Shown here: in pieces, positions 13,190 to 23,039 of the stretch
How the letters are laid out: each line of letters opens with the position of its first letter
How positions within the stretch are numbered: position 1 is the stretch's first letter
NCBI GenBank assembly: GCA_013398275.1
Contig: VZSE01015521.1
Span: 1,559,893 to 1,623,892 of the forward strand
DNA length: 64,000 bases
Source of the DNA: Promerops cafer
Taxonomy: Eukaryota > Chordata > Aves > Passeriformes > Nectariniidae
Direction: 5' to 3'
The notes under the pieces: generated by a model
What the model was told of the DNA's origin: nothing
Seen by the model: the letters and a program-made list of their open reading frames with translations, nothing else
Databases searched by the model: none
Program-made: the position numbers and the translations under genes

Positions 13190-13306
13190 CTGTTGTTTGA
13201 GAGCCTCTAAAGATTCAAATTCCAATTTGGCGAGTTTTGTCTGGATCTCTCTTGGTTTATCAGGAATTACAAATGCCATGATAAACTTTATTGCTAGTAG
13301 CAAGTG
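13190..13306 (-). CDS. ANO10: Internal coding exon of anoctamin-10 (TMEM16K): last transmembrane helix and C-terminal helix
   Basis: ANO10 is an anoctamin-family lipid scramblase of the endoplasmic reticulum, regulated by calcium; loss of the human gene causes recessive cerebellar ataxia (family knowledge). Read on the minus strand, these 117 bases form 39 codons without a stop, phase 0 at both ends. The exon begins HLLLAIKFIMAFVIPDKP, the end of the final membrane helix and its IPDKP turn, and ends LAKLEFESLEALKQQ, the amphipathic C-terminal helix. I match these to the ANO10 C-terminus from memory; by that alignment the exon covers roughly human residues 600-638, and the Asp of IPDKP corresponds to the residue described at the dimer-interface calcium site. 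A pyrimidine-rich tract ending CAG precedes it and CAG/GTAACA follows it, so it is a spliced exon rather than a retrocopy. No neighbouring exon was recognised. Other anoctamins have different sequences after the PD motif, which makes ANO10 the specific call. Confidence 0.93.
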
Positions 13307-13333
13307 CTGTGAAAAAAAACAGAAAAAGAAAAC
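13307..13333 (-). other. ANO10: 3' splice site and polypyrimidine tract of the ANO10 exon
   Basis: On the minus strand the exon is preceded by a pyrimidine-rich stretch (TTTTCTTTTTCTG, then eight T) ending in CACAG, with the AG at 13308-13307. This is a strong vertebrate acceptor. It fixes the exon start at 13306 and gives phase 0, so the first codon is CAC (His). A branch-point adenine could not be assigned with confidence. Confidence 0.85.
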
Positions 13334-13689
13334 TGTTGTTGTATAGAGCTTGAATCATGAAGAAAACAGCATAATATTTCTACATTTTAGTAATACAGCT
13401 ATAAACAATTCCTCGTGGCACGTACAACACAGTGTACTATAACCACATTAGGCCTCAGCTGCTCCATACTTTTTTCTGTTTGCAGTCATTCATAATTTGA
13501 ATCTAAACACAGATAGTCTGCCTTATTTTCATAGTAATCCTATTTTCACTGTATACTATAACATTCTAATTGAATTTTGTATTGTGATTCCAGATAAAAT
13601 AATAGCTTTTAGAACGTATTATTGGTGTATAGGAATTGAATCTATTATATACTGCACTCAGTATATACAGTTTCAGAGTGAATTTTTTA

Positions 13690-13772
13690 CATGTATATAA
13701 ATATATATACACACAAATACATATCAGATGAAATTATAGCAACATACATATGTGCATGCACACATATATGTT
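13690..13772. repeat. AT/CA-rich repeat tract ending in a 32-bp palindrome
   Basis: The stretch begins with ATGTATATAAATATATATAC and ACACAAATACATATC, then runs to 13741-13772, which is nearly self-complementary around a GCATGC centre. It lies about 400 bases upstream of the ANO10 exon in gene orientation. Confidence 0.75.
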
Positions 13773-14270
13773 ATGATACAAATGAAACAAGCTATTGTAA
13801 AAGATATGAACAAACACAGAATTTCTGCATTAGAGAAGTTGCAAAAATGCAAAAACATTCCTGAGAGCATAAGAGAACAGAACTAAGTAAAATATAATCC
13901 TTAAAGAAGTGACACACTCATGAACAGAAACTTTTCAGGAAATGGAGAAACATCCCATGTATAATATGTCAAATTAGTCGTAATTTATTGCAAAACTTTA
14001 TAATCTTATTTAAGAGAAAACAGTAATGACGTTCTGTTGAACCTAGTCACTGAGCAGTCTTTAAATTTCACTTAAATATGCACTATCTCACAAAACACAA
14101 ATGCCAAACTGTCAAGTCAGTAGTTTTGTTTCTTCATTTATGTCAACTACAATCTAAATAATGCATCTTCTTCTATCAAGGCCTGAGCTGACAGTATGCT
14201 GCGTATTTGTAAGCAGGAACTTGCTCCTAGCTGAGAAAACCCTCATCAAGGTAAGGCAACACTCAAATAT

Positions 14271-14296
14271 ACGTGCTTAACTTCAAGCACGTGCTT
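14271..14296. repeat. Nested inverted repeats with a CACGTG E-box
   Basis: ACGTGCTT (14271-14278) and AAGCACGT (14285-14292) are reverse complements with a 6-base loop. The right part is also a perfect 12-bp palindrome, AAGCACGTGCTT (14285-14296), containing the bHLH E-box CACGTG. Confidence 0.85.
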
Positions 14297-14923
14297 ACAC
14301 TGCCATGATGATACTCATGGAGGTGCTTAAATTTACACAGTACATCCAAGCTACTTCCCAAACTCCCCTGTTTTTTTTTAATAAAACGAAGCAGAGCAGT
14401 GCTCTCTCTGAAATACCATTTTGCTGAAATGTATGATCTTGATGGACTTGGGCACACGAATAACAACATAACAGACCAAAAATCCCTCAGATTCTGGTAT
14501 TACACAAGCAAGCAGCTAATGAAAACACTACAGACTTCACAGGAGCTATGGTGAAACTCTAAGCAAGCTAATATGTAAGAGTTAAAGTAAAAAGTCCAAT
14601 TATGGTAACAAGAGAACAATGACAAAGAGCCATACGTTAAAATATTTCTTAAAATGTATTGCAGAAACATAGTAGGTCTAGGAAACAAACATTACAAGGA
14701 ATAATACTTTCTTTGAAGAGGTGAAAGGAAGGCTGAAAAGTGATACAATGAAAACACAAAGACTAAAAGGGTAATGAATCAATTGGCATTGACTGCTTTG
14801 TAATGCAATGGTTAATACCACATTATTAAAAAAAATTATGTCAACAGCACAACATTCTCTCACTCATTTAGATTTTCTTTTCCCCCTCTAGTTAATACTG
14901 TCTGCTACTAAGAAACGTTTCTT

Positions 14924-14939
14924 AAAAAAAAAAAAAAAA
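14924..14939. repeat. Poly(A) tract, 16 bases
   Basis: Uninterrupted run of A. No retrocopy hallmarks were recognised next to it. Confidence 0.95.
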
Positions 14940-16696
14940 TATAGCAAATAATGCTGGTTTATAATAGGAACAGACAGCAATAAAACATGTATCAGAGTCA
15001 GCTTTGGAGGAATCTCTCCAATGGAAAAAGGTAAAATGTTGAAGACAATAACTGAACAAGACAAACAATACTCCTGTACAGAATAGAGTCATAAGTAATC
15101 ACAGGTTGAAAGGGAGTAACTAATTCACAGATAAAATTTTGGTATGTAAATGTAAAAATTAAGAGATCAAACTGGGAAGTACTCAAAACTAAATAACAGA
15201 ATTGGGCTAAAATCTTATACTTAAGACAGAATTAACAAAAATTGAGGCATTTGGAGAAGGATATTTATTTGAAAAGTTACAATGGACAGTTAAAAAGAGA
15301 CTCAGCATCACACAGTGTCACTTCTAGATGCCTAAAGTCTTTTGTACTGGGGGTCATCCCACATTGCTCAACAAAACAAAATTGTATTTTTAAAATTGTA
15401 TTAAGGAGAGAAAATCAAAGTTTGCAACTGTAATTATTCAAGCACTGCCTCTTGAGGAGTTTTAAAAACATAAGCCAACTGAGTAACTTTACACAGAGAC
15501 TTCAAAGTAGTTCCAAATTCAAACAAGTAATTTCAAGGAAATGTAAATAATATTATGGAGGATAGAGACTAAGTTTTTTCCCATTTTTGATACAGGTGAG
15601 GAAGGAATAGAAGAGACATCTAGGGAAATCAGAACAAAACCCAATGAAAATACTGCAGTTAATCCTAGAAAACATTGTATTTTTCCAAATAAATTTAAAA
15701 GGGCAACATGTTTTAAATTGCTTCACTATGTGACAAGGTTTATTGCAGCATTAACTATCTAGCTGCTTGTCAGAAATCAGGCTTCATGCTAGCACAACAG
15801 CCAACAAACACAAGGATACAGTCTTAAACACGAAGGCAGACCCTGACTCAGTCTTCAAGCCAGAGAGGGATCAGAAGTTGGAGTACAGATGTGGGAAGTC
15901 ATTACTTTTGTCTGCCCCACTGTCATGTCTTTCCTAGGCATCCACTAAGGGCAATGGTTTAAAAAAAGAGAAAGATTAAAAAATTACAGGGTTAGGTAGA
16001 CCTTTGGTTTACGCCTCTGAACGGCTTTTTAATGTTCTTTTCCCTCCCATGAAAACAAAGTTTTACCAGTCATAAAGTGCCCAGACTGTGAGGGATGTCC
16101 CTGTGCAAGACCTGTGACTTCAGAAAACACATTGGACTTAACAGACTGCAACTTGAGTTCAAGCCCACCTCGTAACTCCCACAAACCTGAAAAAAGACAT
16201 CAGATAAACAGCTGCCCTTGGATAACTTTTCCAGCTGCACTTATTTGCAAATTTGGACCAGTATTAATAAAACTGTCAAGGCAGAAATTAATCTGGGTCA
16301 TGTGATCCATGAAACCTCTTGAAAATAAATGGATCTATTTTATTAACAGTTAATATTTCATTTTGAAATTGTAACTTGACAAAGGAAATTTAAGTAGCTA
16401 TTCAAGAGAAATTGAAGGAAAAAGAAGGGAGTCAAGTAGTTAAGTCCATTATATCAGTCACATTCCCCTACTATCTTGTTTAGTATAACTCCTGCAAGTC
16501 AGATCCACAAAAAGCAGACATCTGCTTTCAAAAAAGAAATGTCTTAGGAGTATAGTATAAATCACCAGAAGACAACAAGATTTGCTTTCATTACATTAAT
16601 GCTTGTATGAATATGTCATAAAATACTAAAGTTTATCCAAATTTGCTACACTAGTGTAAATGTATTTGTTCAATATTAACTCTTCAAAGAGCTGGC

Positions 16697-16741
16697 TTTT
16701 GGTTTGGGTTTTTTTTTGTTTTGGTTTGGGTTTTTTTTTTT
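16697..16741. repeat. T/G-rich low-complexity tract
   Basis: Two close copies of TTTGGTTTGGGTTTTTTTTT-like sequence are separated by a few bases. It is the same sequence class as the A/C-rich tract 1 kb away, in the opposite orientation. Confidence 0.85.
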
Positions 16742-17650
16742 AAAATCAGGTTACAAACTAAAGCATTCTTTCTCTCTGCAACCATTAAAAAGCAGTGTTG
16801 TTCCCAAGAACATGCCCTTCATGATTACAACAGGACTATTCCACTGCGAGCAAAACCCGTGGTAACATTCCCACAAGCTGTAAGTTCTCCAATGCCAACA
16901 GCAAAGTCCCCTCTTATTTTACAGTGTGCCAAGTGAGCACACAAACAGCACTGAATCTCTTCCCCCTGATAAATGCAGTGCCATCAAACTCTTGTGGTCC
17001 TGTGCCAGGTGCTTGGTTAGCCAGAAGAACTATTCTGTTCTGCAAAGCCAACGACAAGAGCAGAAGCAGCAGCTGTGTTTTGCAGTAGTGGGGTCCCCAA
17101 CCTCGCCTCTTCTAAAACAGAAATTGCAAATTAGGGTTAAATTCCTGAAATTATGAACAGCTAATTTGATTTCTGTAGTGGTTTTACCACAGCACTTCCT
17201 GACAAAATCTACTCAACTGAAGAAAAAAAGAAAGAAAAAGAACACAAGCAGTTGCTGGGTAGCTGATGAAGTGCAAGCCAAACATCAGCTTGGGGAGACA
17301 TTAATAAAATTTTGCATCAAAAGCCTATTTTATAATCTACTATTTATAGAAACTTCCAATTAAAATCAGGAATCTGGACCTAGTCTAGCCTAGAACCAGT
17401 CCATATTCTGAAGCAAAGTGGTCTCTGGTTACTAACTCTTGCACAAGTGAGGAACCCTCACAAAAGCCAACACCTGAGAATGGCACCTTACTTGGAACCT
17501 CTGTCCTCTGCTGGCCTTTGCCAAAGGAAAGCATCACTGCAGAATCATGTTATTGTCAGAGCAGAAGGCAGGGAGATCATTAGCCTCCTTGCTAGGACTC
17601 CAGATCACAGTATTCTGACATTAAAATAAGCTAAGTTCAAACACTAACAA

Positions 17651-17740
17651 CAGACCAAAAAACCCCCAAACCAACCAAACAAACAAACAAAAAAAAACCA
17701 CCCAAAAAAACCCCAAAACCAACCAAAAAAACACCAAGCC
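17651..17740. repeat. A/C-rich low-complexity tract (G/T-rich on the minus strand)
   Basis: The plus strand is a mixture of CCAAA, AAAC, CCCC and long A runs, for example AAACCAACCAAACAAACAAA. The minus strand therefore has repeated GGTT, GGGG and GGGTGG runs separated by T. The minus-strand frame here is a run of Phe, Gly and Trp and should not be taken for a gene. Confidence 0.9.
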
Positions 17741-18904
17741 AAATTCTGTCTTTTAGTGGCAACAGTTTTTAGTTTTGTGGGTCTTTCATCTTTCTGAGAG
17801 GAGAAAAAAGGCAGAAGGGAAGTAAAAAATAATTCTGTCAAGGAAGCAATATAGGCAAAGAAATTTTCATAAAGCTCAGGAAGTTCAATTCAATGAAACT
17901 GTCTTTAACAGACATCAATAAACTTATGAGCAAACATTTCTGCAATATATATAAGAAGAACACATGACCAAACCTTCCTTCCCTCCTGTAGGCTGAACTG
18001 GCTTCAACAGAGACTCTTGCTAATGGGACAGAATAATCACAGCTGAGGGACTTTAAAAAGGGCCTTTCTTCTGCTACTCTGATAAAGGCTGCTTTTAAAA
18101 TCACATATCCCATATATTACTATGGAATTTTTCTTTCAAAATTTTATTTTATCCACAAACATGTCCAAAATCCTGGGGGAGGAGGGGGGAGAAATGACAA
18201 AAAAGTTATTACATGCTGGGTCTATTTCATGGCTTCACTTCTCCCATTCATCTTCTCTTCCACGAACATCCACATGCACACACTCACAATCCTAACACCT
18301 GCCACAATCTGTAAGCTCCTATTTATTTATTCCCAAAGCAGCACAGCCCGTATCTCCCTCATTTCAGCCTCCTCCCTGCTGAAACTCCACGGAAACACTA
18401 GGACTGAAGCACAGCCTTCCTGCCTCAGATCCAATGCCTCTTGCCACTCCAGCACAGTGAAATGTGTCTCAGTTCTCAACTGGAGTATGCTCAGTACAGG
18501 TGAAAAGTTCATGCACTTACACCTGATGTGCCTCTTTAAGGCACTACAAAGCACATAAACCAGAGATGTTTCAGAAGCTTGTATCTTTACCAAGTTGGGA
18601 CAGTTTCCTAATAGGAGCATCCTACAGCACATTCTTTAGATCAGAGTGGAACTTCTGTCAGCCTGTACACTGCTACCTCAGAGGACAGATACAAAGCCTC
18701 AACACAACAATAATCTAATTTTTATATATTTATAAATAGCCGATATTTATTTCTTTACCTATAGATCTTCAACTTTCACAAAAGGTGGAAGGCATTTATT
18801 TCAAATACAAAACCTCAAAACTCCAAACTTAAAAGAACCTGTCCAGCAGGGAGAGTTTCAGCCTGTCCCATTAAAATGTGGCTGAGGTAGATGCAAGTGA
18901 GCAG

Positions 18905-19075
18905 AAGCTTATTACAAAACGTGTCGGGCAGCGTGAGCAGACAGCATTATCCGGTCCATTTATCCCCTGTAACAGAACATCCGTTCCCTCCTCTCAGATC
19001 CTGAGCACACACACACAAAGGCTGCCCGAGGAAACCTGGCAGCTCCATTCCTGCCAGAACGTTTCACAGACTGTC
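18905..19075. other. Local CpG-rich segment
   Basis: About eight CpGs lie in some 170 bases, including ACGTGTCGGGCAGCG, ATCCGG, ATCCG, CCCGAG and AACG, together with ACACACACAC. A stop-free plus frame (18878-19126) spans it but begins at GTG and matches nothing I know. This is a candidate regulatory element or unrecognised exon. Confidence 0.4.
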
Positions 19076-22010
19076 AGAAGGGCAGGAGCAGATCACCCAT
19101 CTTCTGCTGTGCACCAGCACATTTGAAACCTAGACCCACTCAACAGAACACTTAAGCTTATGCTTAGCTTTAAGCCTATCTATGAATATATTTAGGTTTA
19201 GAAAAACATTTAAGTCTGAAAATGTCCAAGTCATTTGCTGAATCTGGATCTTAAAATTGAATGGCTGAATCACAATGCTTTCTTTTTTTCCTAGAGGTGG
19301 CTGAATGCGACATGTACTAAATTAATGAAGGAATAATGGCAGCTTGCATGGCATCTCCTTGCATTTACACTTCAGAAACTGTTTTAGGTAGTACAGAAAT
19401 CCTAGTCTGTATTTTTCCTACCAATCCACTGTAAAATGTCAGTAGAAATCCATGCTGAAAAAGATACCAGGCTTTAATATGCAGTTCTGAGGTGTATTTC
19501 AACTCTAAGTATGAAGATGCATCATGAGAATCGGGGTTTATTTTAGCAGTTCTGCCCTCTTGAAGCACTGAAACACACCACTTTCCAGATAAGTCTGTCT
19601 TATGCCTTAAAACTATTGAATTGGTTTCTCTCAGAAGCAGCAAATTTATTCTGAATACTACAATTGCTTCATCTGCTATCAAAATGGAAAAAACAAACAA
19701 AAAAAGAAGACATTTCCAGACCAGCACTACTGAGCAAGAGACTAACATGTAAGACAACAAGAAAGGTTTTTTTAAGTAAACAAAAAAAGTTAAGATAATC
19801 TCTAAGGAAACAGATTCTGTGCTCATGTTTCCAGGAAGCAACTGCAGAAGCAATGAGTTAAGCAAAGCAAAAAATAAAATACTGCAAACATCATCTCCTA
19901 GGGAGGAAGCTGGTCTTTTCTGCCCTTACATATTTTTGTACTCTCCTTCTGTTTTCAAAAAGATCTCTACAAGACTGGTTGGAAAGCAAGCATAGGAAGC
20001 TAGTCCTATTTCTGAAACTTAGTCCTGCTCTTGGAAAGCCCTAGAAAGTATTTTAACCAGATATAAATTTAAACATGTCAATTAAATAAACAAATATTTA
20101 ATAAATCAGGGTAAGCCAATTAAATAAATAAACATTCCATCAAAAGATATACTAATAAACTCAAAGGCACAAATAAGCTGGTCAGTTACATAATGGTGAC
20201 TATTTTTCTGTCTTATGGCACCATTATGCTTTCTAGTAATTCAATATTTTTTTTAAAAAACAAATTTTCTAATTATTTATAACTTATTTTTACTAGTGTT
20301 TAAACCACAGCTGTTACATATCATATTCAGCCAGTAATGAACTGAAGCATTATCTGGTTTTATTTATTTTACTCTTTGACGAGATTTAGAAGCCCAACTG
20401 CTCTCTGTAATTTTCTCCAACAATAACAACTAAGACGTGAGGCAGCCCAAAATCTATAGAAATTTTGTCACCAACTTACCTGGCACTGAAAAAAAGCCAC
20501 TAATTCATTACTTCTCACCATTTACATATCTGTTCAAGACTTTTTATAGATTTTTTACACTGGAATTTTAAGCCTACCTACTTCTTCAAGACTGAAGTAT
20601 GAAAAAAAGAGGGCCAAGTGCTAGTAGAAAGGCTGTTTTATACCAAGCCATACATACATACCCAAGCAGCATTTCCCCTTCTCTCCAGGGAAATTGCCAT
20701 TTTTGTATCTACCCCTACAAATTAAGGATTCAGCATGTTCTAGAAACACCTGCTGAAAGAAAAGATTCTAAATAAAAGATCTTCTGGTATCAGTCTTCTA
20801 CACAGACTCCTAATTGACTGCAGCTTGGGGAAAAACCCAGTTGCCCTAATAATCTTGTTGTATAAACACGGCATATTCTGTGACCCAAAATATTTTATGA
20901 TACAGAACACTTGCAAAACTGTCTGTATAAAAGCCTCTATAAAACTACAGCATACACAAATGAGTGTTTCAGACATGTTACAAGAACAACATTTTTCTCC
21001 CAGTTGTTTAATCCTGTACTCAATTCAGAAGACGTGAAAAAAATCACTGTAAGTGTAAATTTATCTTGGAGGTTGTAAGTATCTGCTAATTTTGGCTAAT
21101 TTTGCAGTAACCCAACAGTCTTCAAAACAGCATGATAATACACCCATCTCTATGTTACCATTAGGTAATCCTGAAATGTTTTGGCAAAATGCTTATCTCA
21201 ATTTATGGCCAGGGTTTAATAGGAACTGGGATGAGAGTTGCCAAAAGCCAAATTAGCTAATGCTGAATGTAATGAACAGCAGAGCTTTGATCATGCTCTG
21301 AAATAAATTCTAAGTGAAAAGTGGAAAGAAGGATGCCCATGGAATTAAAATTGACAGTATGATTAATACAAGCCATATGAAGGTGCCTCTTAGCTGATTG
21401 CTAATGTTACATATTGGCTTCCATACTGATAGGTACAGTTTACTGTCAAAATGCCCTAATGTTCCACATCAAAGAAGGGGGGGGGGATTGCCATTTTCTA
21501 TTAATCTGCAAAACTTATACTTCTTTCCACATTTAAGTCATACATTTTTCTCTGTGAAAAAGGATACAAGGAAATTATAGCATGAGTCACTGTACTTATG
21601 CATTGTAAGGAATTCTGTTCACCAAGGCTCAGAAATTCCTCCTTGGTTACCTGACTAGACGACCTGTGATTAGTAAGGAGATATGAAGCAACATTTCTGC
21701 CAGAGTTTTAAAACTACTGTTAGTTCAGTGATAAACAGAATTTGTCACCTACTGTAAACATCACAGATTTTAGGAACTCTTTGTTCCTGCCTCAACCAAA
21801 CCTCACTCGTCCTACTCCAAGCCAAAGTGAACAGATATAAAACTTCCAACTGAGCTGTGGACAGATTCAGCAAAGATACCAAAATGTACACATATGAAAG
21901 CAAATCCACTATACTTCAACTAGCCTTACAGATGGTTTTCCCAGAACTGTGGGGTGGTTCTGGAGACTGAAAGACAATTAGACTTACCTGACTTTTTTTT
22001 CCAGTTTGAA

Positions 22011-22032
22011 AACTGGTGATGAACTGGTGATG
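22011..22032 (+). repeat. Perfect 11-bp tandem repeat
   Basis: AACTGGTGATG occurs twice in direct succession. Just before it, a T-rich tract ending CCAG resembles a plus-strand splice acceptor, but no coding sequence follows it. Confidence 0.8.
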
Positions 22033-22599
22033 GAAGAGGTAATGTTGCATCTACATTAGAATTTAAACTATTTTAAATGTTGAAATTTATGTTCTGTCAC
22101 CTTGACAGCAAGAAACAAAAAAGGTAACTGGTATTTAGCTTTAAGAGCAAAGTCTCAGCCAGTCATTCTTCAAGATGATACACACTTTATATTTTAACTT
22201 TAACTGTGAATAACAAGTTCTTCAACTAGATGCACTGCATTGTATTTACAGCTATTTGCTTATTTCTCCCACAACTCCCCAGCTTTACATGCAACAGTCT
22301 TAGAATGCTTTCAAAGCTGATTCCCAAGAACATTCATTCTAGTGAAAAATCTCTTTGCCTCACAACACCAAGATAAATAAAGAACCATAACTGAATAAAC
22401 ATGTTTTAAACAAAACATAGTGTTTCACCACATTGCCACTGCATCTTCACTGAATGAGTCAAGATTTTAGTGTAATGCACAGCTTTCTTCCTACGGTATT
22501 GCATTCACCCTAAGTGGTTTGCTTTGCTCTACTTCTGCTTGAAGTTGTAAGTGAATTCTGTAGGACATGGCACAGTTTTTAATCTGGACCAAAAGGTGA

Positions 22600-22990
22600 A
22601 TCATGCAATGTTAAATAATAAACAAAATGTCACAGGCATGACTCATTAGAGAATAAACAAACAGTACTGCAATATATCACGCTCTAATCTGCAGATTAAT
22701 TGTCATCTCTATTCCTGTGCAACTTTAATCAAAATTAATTAATTGAAAAGGGCCCAATAAAACTAGCTAATCTGAAACAGCTGTGTAGGAAAACATCACA
22801 ACTGACTATTTTTCATATTGGGAACTCATCACCTGCATTTCTTCCTGTAAAAACTAAGGGGTTTTTTGTCAGAACTATGTGAAGTCAAATAATCCTTTGC
22901 TTTTCTATAAAGGTCAGGAGGAAAGCTTTCCATTCAGCTGGAGTATTTCATTAAACATTGCAGCAGGTGTTTGGACATGCTGCCAACTCC
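22600..22990. promoter_or_regulatory. Candidate conserved non-coding element rich in homeodomain-type motifs
   Basis: The stretch contains GATTAATTG, TTTAATC, ATTAATTAATTG, CCCAATAAAAC, CTAGCTAATC, CAGCTG and GGAAAGC in mixed-complexity sequence without repeats or long frames. It contrasts with the simple AT-rich flanks. The motif density suggests an enhancer-like element, but conservation cannot be seen from a single sequence. Confidence 0.25.
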
Positions 22991-23002
22991 TAAAAAGCTT
23001 TC

Positions 23003-23039
23003 ATTAAAACTGTATCTTAAAAAAAAAAAAAAAAAAAAA
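23003..23039 (+). repeat. ATTAAA hexamer followed by a 21-base poly(A) tract
   Basis: ATTAAA (23003-23008), a common variant polyadenylation signal, lies 10 bases before a pure A21 run (23019-23039). That spacing resembles the 3' end of a retroposed transcript in plus orientation. No decayed coding frame or target-site duplication was recognised upstream, so it may simply be a homopolymer. Confidence 0.6.

Noticed and set aside
17644..17841. 65-codon minus frame rich in Phe, Gly and Trp
   Set aside because: It is the translation of the A/C low-complexity tract, not a protein.
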